DNA from: Streptomyces sp. P9-A2
GTDB taxonomy: Bacteria > Actinomycetota > Actinomycetes > Streptomycetales > Streptomycetaceae
Reading direction: 5' to 3'
NCBI RefSeq assembly: GCF_036634175.1
Contig: NZ_JAZIFX010000001.1
Location: 6,448,001 to 6,512,000, forward strand
DNA: 64,000 nt
Part shown: positions 7,878-15,310 of the stretch, piece by piece
How positions within the stretch are numbered: the stretch's first letter is position 1
Layout: each line of letters starts with the position of its first letter
Position numbers and translations under genes: made by a program
Notes under the pieces: generated by a model
Told to the model about the DNA's origin: nothing
Seen by the model: only the letters and a program-made list of their open reading frames with translations
Database searches by the model: none

Positions 7878-8851
7878 CCGAGCGACCTCCCGTTCTGTCG
7901 GTCCGCGGACTGTCGGTGCGCTTCCTGGTGCCCGGCTCGGGCCCCGTCGCCGCCGTCACCGACGCGTACTTCGACGTCGTACCCGGCGAATGCCTCGCCC
8001 TGATCGGCGAGAGCGGCTGCGGCAAGTCCGTCCTCGCCTCCGCCCTCCTCGGCCTGCTCCCCGCCAACGCGCAGACCGCCGGCCGCGCCCTGCTCGACGA
8101 CCTCGACCTGCTCGCCGCCGACGAACGCACCCTCGCCCGCACCGTGCGCGGCCGCCGCATCGGCCTCATCCCGCAGAGCCCGGCCGCCCACCTCACCCCC
8201 GTCCGCACCATCCGCGCGCAGACCGAGGAGACGGTCGCCGCCCTCACCGGCGTCCGCGGCCGCGCGGCCCTGCGTGCCGCCGCCGAAAAGGCCGCCGCAC
8301 GCGCCGCCTTCCCCGCGGACCACCTCGACCGCCACCCGCACGAACTCTCCGGCGGCCTCGCCCAGCGCGCCGCCACCGCCCTCGCCCTGATCGGCGACGC
8401 ACCCCTCCTCCTCGCCGACGAACCCACCACCGGCCTCGACCGCGATCTGGTCGACCACACGGTCGACGAACTGCGACGCCACGTCGACACCGCCGACGAC
8501 CGGGCTTTGCTGATGATCACCCACGACCTGGAGGCAGCCGAACGCATCGCCGACCGCGTCGCCGTCATGTACGCGGGCCGCATCGTCGAACTTGCCGACG
8601 CGAAAACCTTCTTCGGCACCCCCGGCCCCCGACACCCCTACAGCCGCGGCCTTCTGAACGCCCTCCCCGACCGGGACTTCACCCCGATCCCCGGCATGCC
8701 CCCCGAACTGGGCGCACTCCCCGAAGGCTGCGCCTTCGCCGCCCGCTGCGACCACGCCACCGCTCTCTGCACGACCCTCCCACCCCTGACGGAGACGGTC
8801 GCCTGCCACCACCCGCTCCCGGTCGAGACCCTGGAGGACGTCCGTGCTTGA
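7874..8851 (+). CDS. nikD: ABC transporter ATP-binding protein, NikD-like
   Basis: This 325-aa ATPase has Walker A GESGCGKS, a degenerate signature LSGGLAQR, Walker B LLLADEPTTGLD and an H-loop THD. The C-terminal oligopeptide/dipeptide-transporter extension (HPYSRGLLNALPDR, then a Cys-containing CAFAARCDHATALC segment) is present, as in OppD/DppD/NikD. It starts at GTG 7874 and overlaps nikC by 4 bp. It works as a heterodimer with the next gene. Confidence 0.85.
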   Translation: MTERPPVLSVRGLSVRFLVPGSGPVAAVTDAYFDVVPGECLALIGESGCGKSVLASALLGLLPANAQTAGRALLDDLDLLAADERTLARTVRGRRIGLIPQSPAAHLTPVRTIRAQTEETVAALTGVRGRAALRAAAEKAAARAAFPADHLDRHPHELSGGLAQRAATALALIGDAPLLLADEPTTGLDRDLVDHTVDELRRHVDTADDRALLMITHDLEAAERIADRVAVMYAGRIVELADAKTFFGTPGPRHPYSRGLLNALPDRDFTPIPGMPPELGALPEGCAFAARCDHATALCTTLPPLTETVACHHPLPVETLEDVRA

Positions 8852-9521
8852 GCTGCGCGCCATCACCGCCGGCTACGACCGCCGGTCGGCCCCCGTCGTC
8901 CTGGACGCCACCCTCACCGTCGCCCCCGGCGAGGCCGTCGGCCTGCTCGGCCCCAGCGGCTGCGGCAAATCCACCCTCGCCAGGGTCGCCGCCCTCCTGC
9001 ACCGCCCCGACGCCGGCACCGTCACCGTCGACGGCACCCTCGTACGCCACTGGCGCCACCGCGCCCCGCGCCCGCTGCGCACCGCCTTCGGCGTCGTCTT
9101 CCAGCAGCCCCGCCTCTCCGCGGACCCCCGGCTGTCCCTCGCCGACCTGATCGCCGAACCCCTGCGCGCCACCGGCCGCCGCGACACCGTTCCCGACCGT
9201 GTCCCCGAACTGGCCTCCACCGTCGGTCTCACCCCCGACCTCCTCACCCGCCGCCCCCACGAGGTCAGCGACGGCCAGCTCCAACGCGCCTGCCTTGCCC
9301 GCGCGTTGGTGCTCCGCCCCCGCTGGCTGATCTGCGACGAGATGACCGCCATGCTCGACGCGTCGACCACGGCCGCGCTGGTGGCGGTGGTCGAGGCCTA
9401 CCGCACCGAAACCGGCGCCAGCCTCCTCGCCGTGGGCCACGACCGCACCCTCCTCGACCGCTGGTGCGACCGCACGGTCCACTGGGACACGGTGGTGCCC
9501 CGGCCGGTCACGGCGGAGTAG
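8844..9521 (+). CDS. nikE: ABC transporter ATP-binding protein, NikE-like
   Basis: This 225-aa ATPase has Walker A GPSGCGKST, the Q-loop VFQQPRLSADPRLS, Walker B WLICDEMTAMLDAS and a switch His in VGHD. The signature is atypical (VSDGQLQR in place of LSGGQxQR), as often in the E subunit. It lacks the Cys-containing C-terminal extension seen in its partner. It starts at GTG 8844, 8 bp inside the preceding gene, and ends the operon. Confidence 0.85.
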   Translation: MLELRAITAGYDRRSAPVVLDATLTVAPGEAVGLLGPSGCGKSTLARVAALLHRPDAGTVTVDGTLVRHWRHRAPRPLRTAFGVVFQQPRLSADPRLSLADLIAEPLRATGRRDTVPDRVPELASTVGLTPDLLTRRPHEVSDGQLQRACLARALVLRPRWLICDEMTAMLDASTTAALVAVVEAYRTETGASLLAVGHDRTLLDRWCDRTVHWDTVVPRPVTAE

Positions 9522-9604
9522 CGGCGCGTGCCCGTCAAGCGGCTGCTTGCTCTGCACATGAGCGAGTACGCCGACGCCTCCGACCGTGATCCGTCGGATG
9601 GAAC

Positions 9605-10654
9605 TCAGGGGTGCATGACGATCTTTCCCACGTGCCTCCTGCGGGCGAGTTCCTCCTGCGCCTGAGCGGCCTGGTCCAGTGGGAAGGTCGCGGCGACAAC
9701 GGGCTGGACCTCGGCCTGGCGAGCCAGGTCCACAAGGAGACCGAAGTGCGTGGGCGTGTGCATCGAGGAGCCGATGACCTGCGCGTTGTGCAGGTAGAGA
9801 CGGCGCACGTCAAAGGTCACGTCGTACCCGCCGAGTGCGCCGGCGATGACCCACCGGCCTCCTTCGCGCAGCAGCGGCAGCCCTTCACCCACCAGTTCGC
9901 CGGCCACGACGTCGAGTGCGACGTCGATGCCCTCCGGGGCGGCAACGCGGATCTGCTCCGCGACGTTTCCTGCGCGGTCGACGACTTCGTGCGCGCCTGC
10001 CTCGCGCACCGCATCGGTCTTGGATCCGCTGCTGACGGCGAGCACCCTTGCGCCGCGTGCACGGGCGATCTGCACCAGCGCGAGGCCGACGCCGCCGGAC
10101 GCCCCCGAGACCAGGACGGTCTCCCCCTCCCGCAGCCGACCCCGCTCGATCATGCCCAGTGCCGTGCCGTAGGCAGTCGGCAGTGTCGCGAGCTGATCGT
10201 CCGTGAGCGGGGATTCCGTCACGTCGTGTACACGCTCCGCCGACGCGGTCACGTACTCGGCGTAACCACCGTCGCGCTCGCTCCCCATCAGGCCCACCGG
10301 GTTCGCATCCGGCCCTTCGGTGTCGTAGATCGCCGGGTCGACGACCACTCGGCGCCCGACGAGGCTCCCGTCCACGTCGGCACCGACCGCCACGACCCGG
10401 CCGGCCACGTCGGCGCCCTGAATGCGCGGGAAGTCGATCGGGCCACGCCAGCCCGACAGCGCCTTCGGGTCTCCCGGGCGGCCGTAGGCGCCCTCCCGGG
10501 TCCACAGGTCGGTGTTGTTCAGCGCCACCGCGCCGACCCGGACCAGCACCTCTCCCGCCTGAGGGGCAGGCACGGCCACTTCCGTCAGCTCAAGAACCTC
10601 CGGCCCTCCGTGTCCCGTGATGCGCACCGCGCGCATGGACTCGGGCACGCCCAT
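9605..10654 (-). CDS. zinc-independent MDR-type NADPH:quinone oxidoreductase
   Basis: This 349-aa protein belongs to the medium-chain dehydrogenase/reductase superfamily. It has an N-terminal GroES-like fold (MRAVRITGHGGPEVLELTEV, then GADVAGRVVAVGADV) and a Rossmann domain with VLVSGASGGVGLALVQIARA. The catalytic-zinc Cys/His pair of alcohol dehydrogenases is not evident, so a quinone oxidoreductase-like enzyme is likely. The start at 10654 is chosen because GAGGAGG lies 8 nt upstream; the open frame extends to 10696. It is divergent from a TetR regulator that probably controls it. Confidence 0.8.
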   Translation of the reverse strand: MGVPESMRAVRITGHGGPEVLELTEVAVPAPQAGEVLVRVGAVALNNTDLWTREGAYGRPGDPKALSGWRGPIDFPRIQGADVAGRVVAVGADVDGSLVGRRVVVDPAIYDTEGPDANPVGLMGSERDGGYAEYVTASAERVHDVTESPLTDDQLATLPTAYGTALGMIERGRLREGETVLVSGASGGVGLALVQIARARGARVLAVSSGSKTDAVREAGAHEVVDRAGNVAEQIRVAAPEGIDVALDVVAGELVGEGLPLLREGGRWVIAGALGGYDVTFDVRRLYLHNAQVIGSSMHTPTHFGLLVDLARQAEVQPVVAATFPLDQAAQAQEELARRRHVGKIVMHP

Positions 10655-10728
10655 CGCCAGGACCTCCTCGCGGGTATACTGATCTGTGAACATCAATCAC
10701 CGTACACCGCTCAGCGGAAGGGTGCCTT

Positions 10729-11358
10729 GTGGAGCAAACACGGCCCATGACGCCGGCCGGACGCCGCATCGTGGCGGCCGCCGAGGAGCTGTTCTACCAC
10801 CGCGGAATCACAGCGGTCGGCGTGGACCTGATCGCTGAGCACTCAGGCGTCACCAAGCGGACTCTGTACAACCAGTTCGGGTCGAAGGACCGCCTCGTGG
10901 CGACCTACCTCGCGGAACGTGACCAGCGCTGGCGGTCACTGGTCCGCGCCGCCGTCGACGCCTGCGACGACCCCGTCGAGGCCGTCACCGCGCCCTTCGA
11001 CGCACTGCGGACCTGGAGCGAGACCAACGCCCGTGGATGTGCGTTCATCAACGCACTGGCCGAACTTCCCGACCCCTCGCATCCCGCGCACCGCATCGCC
11101 GCGGCTCAGAAGCTCTGGCTGCTGAACCTGTTCGAGGAACTCGCCACCGCGGCGGGCTGCTCGGGCCCGGCCACCCTCGCCACCCGGCTCCTCGTGCTGC
11201 ACGAGGGCGCCGTCGCCACGCAGCCGCTCTCGCTCGACACCCTTCCGCACAGCACCGACCTGGCACGATCCCTGGTCCAAGCCGGCACGCCACCCCGCCA
11301 CCAGCCGTCGAGCAGGACCCCGACCCCCGCACCTCAATGGTCTTATCACCTGCTGTGA
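10729..11358 (+). CDS. TetR/AcrR-family transcriptional regulator
   Basis: This 209-aa protein has an N-terminal TetR helix-turn-helix (RRIVAAAEELFYHRGITAVGVDLIAEHSGVTKRTLYNQFGSKDRLVATYL). The C-terminal ligand domain (ETNARGCAFINALAELPD) resembles the group of TetR proteins with a WHG/AefR-like C-terminus. The GTG start has GGAAGG 7 nt upstream. It is divergent from the quinone oxidoreductase, with an 80-bp shared region containing TATACT and an imperfect dyad, so it probably represses that gene in response to an electrophile or quinone. The effector is not identifiable. Confidence 0.85.
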   Translation: MEQTRPMTPAGRRIVAAAEELFYHRGITAVGVDLIAEHSGVTKRTLYNQFGSKDRLVATYLAERDQRWRSLVRAAVDACDDPVEAVTAPFDALRTWSETNARGCAFINALAELPDPSHPAHRIAAAQKLWLLNLFEELATAAGCSGPATLATRLLVLHEGAVATQPLSLDTLPHSTDLARSLVQAGTPPRHQPSSRTPTPAPQWSYHLL

Positions 11359-11446
11359 CGAGGCCGAAGTGCTGGCGTCAGAGGTGGAGTTCGCGGACGC
11401 GGGCGGTGGTGTCGGTCATGGGGCGGGGATCCTGCGCCGGTCAACC

Positions 11447-11881
11447 TCAAGCCGAGGCCGTGGCAATGCAGAACTCATTGCCCTCCGGGTCGGCCATCAC
11501 GACATGGTGCTCGGCACATTCCTCCAGGACGTTCCCGCCCGCCTTCACCAGCCGCTCGGACTCCGCCCTGATCCTCGCCCACCGCTCATCGTGACTGCCG
11601 TGTCCCGGCACCCGGACGTCGATATGGAGTCGGTTCTTCGCGGCTTTCGGCTCAGGGACCTTGAGGATGCAGAGCCGGGGCCCGACGCCGTCAGGATCGC
11701 AGAGCCACGCGCCGTCGTCCGCGGATTCGTCTTCCGGAAGGTCGAACTGCGCGAGCCACTCCTCGCGGGTTCTGAAGGGAGCGGGCGGCGGCTCGTCCGC
11801 ATATCCCAGGGCCGTCTTCCAGAACTCGGCAAGGAGCTTCGCGTCTGCGCAATCAAGGGTCAGATCGATTCTGGCTGCCAT
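11447..11881 (-). CDS. VOC (glyoxalase/bleomycin-resistance-like) family protein
   Basis: This 144-aa protein carries the VOC fold of paired beta-alpha-beta-beta-beta modules. It opens MAARIDLTLDCADAKLLAEFWKTALGY and ends VVMADPEGNEFCIATAS, which are the glyoxalase-like_6 hallmarks. The metal or substrate ligands are not certain. The start is the ATG at 11881, where similarity begins; the open frame runs further upstream without support. It stands alone between convergent and tandem neighbours. Function beyond the superfamily is unknown. Confidence 0.75.
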   Translation of the reverse strand: MAARIDLTLDCADAKLLAEFWKTALGYADEPPPAPFRTREEWLAQFDLPEDESADDGAWLCDPDGVGPRLCILKVPEPKAAKNRLHIDVRVPGHGSHDERWARIRAESERLVKAGGNVLEECAEHHVVMADPEGNEFCIATASA

Positions 11882-12355
11882 GGCAGGACCGTACTGCGCC
11901 CCTCTGACAGCCGCGGCTGAGGCGGAGGAGAGACGACGGCTGATACGCCGTGACCGGTCGGCCACGGCAATCCATAGGGCGGCGCCTGCCTTGAGGTTTC
12001 CGACGACGTGCTTCCCGTCGTTCCCGTGCGCGACAGTAAGATGTTGAAAGGTCCGGTACTTATCTTTGCGGCGGAGGGCTGGACCTCCTTCGTCACTGCC
12101 GTGAGGACCGGCGAGCCGGGCGCCTGACCTACCCGGCGGAGGTCGATAACGGCCCTGTGCACACCGAACGTTGAGCACGGGACCGTCCGGCAGCCGGAAG
12201 GTTCACCGGGTTGCGGGACGGGCCTTCGCATCCACGTGCGCTGCAACTACCTCGGTCCTGTCGGCATCGCCCGCACAGGCACTGTCATCGATCTCGCGGT
12301 GCCCCGAGCGTTGAGCCCTCAGGGGGCGCGCACGCACGGATCGGTGGCCGGGATG
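11882..12355. other. intergenic, no recognisable gene
   Basis: A 474-bp stretch separates the VOC gene start from the HxlR gene stop, both on the minus strand. It should hold the VOC promoter. No open frame here shows a ribosome binding site plus a recognisable protein, and no RNA gene is evident. Confidence 0.4.
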
Positions 12356-12727
12356 CTAGCCGTGTGAGGTCCCGGCTACGTCGACTGTTTCGGAGCCTTC
12401 GCGGCGCACCCGCTCGGCGCCCCAGGCGCCGAGCGGCCCGAGCGCTTGATTGAGCGTGCGTCCGTGCTCGGTCAGTGAGTACTCCACCCGCGGCGGCACC
12501 TCGGCATAGACCTCCCGGTGCACGAGGCCGTCCGTCTCCATCTCGCGCAGGTGCTGCGTCAGCATCTTCTCGCTCACTCCCGGCAGACCGCGATGGAGCT
12601 CGGCGAAGCGGCGTACGCGACGGGCGTCAAGTTCCCAGAGGATCAGTCCCTTCCACTTGCCGCTCACCACGTCGAGCGCAGCGTCGATGCCGCAGATGTA
12701 AGGCCCGCGTCTCGGCGCCTTGGCCAT
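12356..12727 (-). CDS. HxlR-family winged-helix transcriptional regulator
   Basis: This 123-aa protein has the HxlR pattern: CGIDAALDVVSGKWKGLILWEL, RRFAELHRGLPGVSEKMLTQHLREMETDGLVHREVYAEVPPRVEYSLTEHG. The start is ATG 12727 (MAKAPRRGP) with an AGGGGA site upstream; a longer frame begins at 12793 but lacks support. It is divergent from an imine-reductase-like gene and likely controls it through the CTTAC/GTAAG dyad between them. The Cys near the N-terminus (about residue 10) corresponds to the redox- or quinone-sensing Cys of several HxlR proteins. Confidence 0.88.
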   Translation of the reverse strand: MAKAPRRGPYICGIDAALDVVSGKWKGLILWELDARRVRRFAELHRGLPGVSEKMLTQHLREMETDGLVHREVYAEVPPRVEYSLTEHGRTLNQALGPLGAWGAERVRREGSETVDVAGTSHG

Positions 12728-12737
12728 CACTGATCCC

Positions 12738-12753
12738 CTTACTAAAAGGTAAG
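12738..12753. promoter_or_regulatory. HxlR-type operator
   Basis: The sequence CTTACTAAAAGGTAAG is an inverted repeat with 5-bp arms (CTTAC, GTAAG) and a 6-bp AT-rich centre. It lies directly upstream of the HxlR start and 60-75 bp before the divergent gene. The position and symmetry suit binding by an HxlR dimer. Confidence 0.5.
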
Positions 12754-12810
12754 TACCGCAGAAAATAGTGGGTACTTCCGAGCGTAGTGGCACCCTCCGA
12801 GGATGGAGGG

Positions 12811-13716
12811 GTGAACGAACAACAGAACCGAATCAGGCGAAACAGCGCTGTCACCGTGATCGGGCTTGGCCCGATGGGCCAGGCGATGACCCGCGCCCTT
12901 CTCACCGCCGGCCACCCGGTCACCGTGTGGAACCGCACCGCCGGTCGGGCCGACGGCGTCGTCACCGACGGAGCGACGCTCGCGGCGACACCCGGCGAGG
13001 CGGTCGAAGCGAGTGACCTCGTGATCCTCAGCCTCACCGACTACCAGGCGATGTACGACATCCTCGACAGTGCCACCGCATCGCTCGGCGGCCGGACGCT
13101 GGTCAACCTGAGCTCTGACACTCCCGACCGCTCACGCGAGGCAGCGACCTGGGCAGCGGGCCACGGCGCCACCTTCCTCACCGGAGGTGTCATGGTCCCC
13201 GCGCCGATGGTCGGCACGGAGGCCGCCCATGTCTACTACAGCGGCCCCGACGAGGCGATGCAGAGCCACTTGCCGACGTTGACACTGCTCGGGACACCAA
13301 AGCACCTGGGCGGGGACCCGGGTCTCGCCCAGATGATGTACCAAGCCCAGCTCGCGCTGTTTCTGACCACCCTGTCCGGACTGATGCACGCCACCGCGAT
13401 GCTGGGCACCGCAGGAGTCAAGGCCCAGGAAGCGCTGCCGGAGTTGCTCTCCTTCGCGGACTCGATCGGCGGCATCCTGAGGGCCGGGGAAGAGAACCCC
13501 GGCGCCGCGCTCGATGCCGGAGAGTATCCCGGCGACCTCAGCACGGTCATCATGATGGGTGCGACGTCCGACCACATCGTCGAGACCAGCACGTCACTCG
13601 GTCTCGACCTCGCGCTCCCGCTGGCCGTGCAGGCCCACTATCGGCGCGCGATCGAGGACGGACACGGCGGCGACAACTGGACCCGCATCATCGACGGCAT
13701 CCGAGGGCCGCGCTGA
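12811..13716 (+). CDS. NADPH-dependent imine reductase-like oxidoreductase
   Basis: This 301-aa protein has an N-terminal Rossmann domain (VTVIGLGPMGQAMTRALLTAGH, then VWNRTAGRADGVV). It is followed by the all-helical dimerisation domain of the beta-hydroxyacid dehydrogenase/imine-reductase group. The segment TLVNLSSDTPDRSREAATWAAGHGATFLTGGVMVPAPMVGT resembles imine reductases more than 6-phosphogluconate or hydroxyisobutyrate dehydrogenases. The start GTG 12811 has GAGG 8 nt upstream; GTG 12787 is an alternative. It is paired with the divergent HxlR regulator. The natural substrate is unknown. Confidence 0.75.
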   Translation: MNEQQNRIRRNSAVTVIGLGPMGQAMTRALLTAGHPVTVWNRTAGRADGVVTDGATLAATPGEAVEASDLVILSLTDYQAMYDILDSATASLGGRTLVNLSSDTPDRSREAATWAAGHGATFLTGGVMVPAPMVGTEAAHVYYSGPDEAMQSHLPTLTLLGTPKHLGGDPGLAQMMYQAQLALFLTTLSGLMHATAMLGTAGVKAQEALPELLSFADSIGGILRAGEENPGAALDAGEYPGDLSTVIMMGATSDHIVETSTSLGLDLALPLAVQAHYRRAIEDGHGGDNWTRIIDGIRGPR

Positions 13717-14869
13717 CGAAACGCGGGACCGATGAACACACGCTCCAGCCGCGACGCACGTGGTCGACTCCGGGGCCGCCGGCTTCGGTGGCCGTGTCCG
13801 GTAGTGGCAGGTGTGCCCACAGCGGCCGTCGGAACCGGAACCATCCCCACGGGTGCGGGGAGCAGCTGTACCGGATTGAGGATGGTGCCTCGCCGGGTGG
13901 TGTGGGGATCTCCGCGATACCTGCGCTGCGGGGCCGGAGACGGAGGCCTTGCGGAAAAGCGTGAGCAGTCGGCGGGCATGTGTCACGTGAGCGCTCAAAC
14001 GAGCGGCATCGGGACAGTGGTGGCCAAAGTGCTCACGGCTTCGGGGCGGTGTGTCCTCCCGGGCATGGACGCGTGTCCCGGCATCGCACGCGTCGAGGCC
14101 GCCGTCCCACCGGGCGGTCACGGAAAACCGCCCGCACGAGCAGCAGACCGCCCCCTGCAAGGCCCGATGCACCGTCACTCGATCTCATGCCCGCCGGGCA
14201 GCACGACCGGCCCCGTCCCGCGACGCCGCCTTCAGATCCCTTAGGGTCTGCCGGAGAACAACATGCGGGTGGGCGGCGCGCTGACCTGCGACATCAAGTC
14301 CAGAAACCCACAAGTTGTTTCTCTGCACGCCCTTACGAGATGGTGCGCGATCGAGGTCGCGGCGGGATGGGACGGGTCGGGTTGAGCTGCTTGTCCGGCT
14401 GTTCAGAGCAGACGAACCGAGATACTCCGGCCGTGGATGCCGTGGATGCCGTGGATGCCGGGGTGATGGGGTGATGGGGAGTGGGACGCGATCGGACGTG
14501 GTGGTGCCTGCAGGGAGCAGGTCGGCGCACGCCGCGGGCCGGCTGCTGCGTTCTGTGGTGGCAGCGGACGTCGAGGTGATCGCGGAGTTGCGGGCCGCGG
14601 TCATGCCGGTGCCGCCGTCCCCAGGAGGCCGGACGGTTCCATTGCGCTGACCGCCCGGGCCTGGGCTGTGAGCGGCCGGAAGCCGGTCCACTCAGGGGCG
14701 AGCCGAGGGCGGTTCATCACGAACCTCCAGGACGCTGGATGACCTGCCCTGCCGCTGCGCGGGACTGCGGTGCCGGTGTACCACTCGGTCCCTCGCAGGG
14801 CCGGTGAGGACGCTGATGCCCGAAGCGTTGACGATGCCGCGGTGGTCACTCCGGCCGGCACTGCCGTCG
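13717..14869. other. gene-poor 1.15-kb region
   Basis: No open frame on either strand gives a recognisable protein with a plausible ribosome binding site. The longest frames are arginine- and proline-rich shadows. There is a threefold 9-bp tandem repeat (CCGTGGATG, 14431-14457) followed by short GGGTGAT repeats. Decayed coding sequence is possible but not identifiable. Confidence 0.45.
14431..14457. repeat. 9-bp tandem repeat, three copies
   Basis: Three perfect copies of CCGTGGATG stand in a row, followed by two near-copies of GGGTGAT. No gene is associated. It may be a simple slippage product. Confidence 0.6.
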
Positions 14870-15100
14870 TCAGTCGTCCTCGGGGTCGAGCTCGAACGTG
14901 AAGTAGACGCCCAGGGTGTGGGGCTCGTCCTCGCCGTGGAAGTAGTCCCAGGAGACGTCCACCAGGCGCACGTTGTGCTCCCGCACCCATTCCTGGGCCT
15001 TGCCGAACGCCCCTGCGGCGGTCGTGGCGGGGAACAGTTTGCGCGCCATCGGGTGGACCTGGGTCTCGGCATCCGAGTCGTCGAAGCCCTCGGGGGACAT
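14870..15100 (-). CDS. small hypothetical protein, possibly frameshifted at its start
   Basis: The 76-aa frame reads as a plausible compact protein: MARKLFPATTAAGAFGKAQE, then WVREHNVRLVDVSWDYFHGE, ending FTFELDPEDD. The function is unknown. A better translation start exists in another frame: ATG 15128 with GGGAAGGG upstream gives MELDPDLCLDVP and then runs out of frame at a run of five C. One more C would join MELDPDLCLDVPP to EGFDDSDAETQV, the beginning of this frame. The gene is therefore either frameshifted or starts at the internal ATG 15100. Confidence 0.55.
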   Translation of the reverse strand: MSPEGFDDSDAETQVHPMARKLFPATTAAGAFGKAQEWVREHNVRLVDVSWDYFHGEDEPHTLGVYFTFELDPEDD

Positions 15101-15170
15101 CCAGGCAGAGGTCGGGGTCGAGTTCCATGGGCTGTGCCCTTCCCGTCGTCGTCACCGGTTCGCGTCGTCC

Positions 15171-15222
15171 GGGCGGTGGTCTTACCGGCCTCCGCACGCG
15201 ACGCCCGGTAAGACCACCGCCC
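15171..15222 (-). terminator. strong hairpin terminator
   Basis: A perfect 18-bp inverted repeat (15171-15188 and 15205-15222, arm GGGCGGTGGTCTTACCGG) encloses a 16-nt loop. It follows the stop of the large phosphatase gene on the minus strand by about 90 bp and is a good intrinsic-type terminator. Confidence 0.7.
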
Positions 15223-15310
15223 GTCCTGGAAAGGTTGCGACCGCGGGGCGCGGGGCGCGGTGGCGCGACGCAGCGAGCACGGAACCGGCGGTGAACAGGC
15301 CGTGCAGAGG

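Noticed and set aside
10680..10700. TGATCTGTGAACATCAATCA considered as a TetR operator
   Set aside because: Only the outer TGAT/ATCA and a few inner positions are symmetrical, so it is too weak to list as a feature.
13732..14244. A 170-aa plus-strand frame after the imine-reductase-like gene
   Set aside because: No ribosome binding site and no recognisable sequence; composition is typical of shadow frames.
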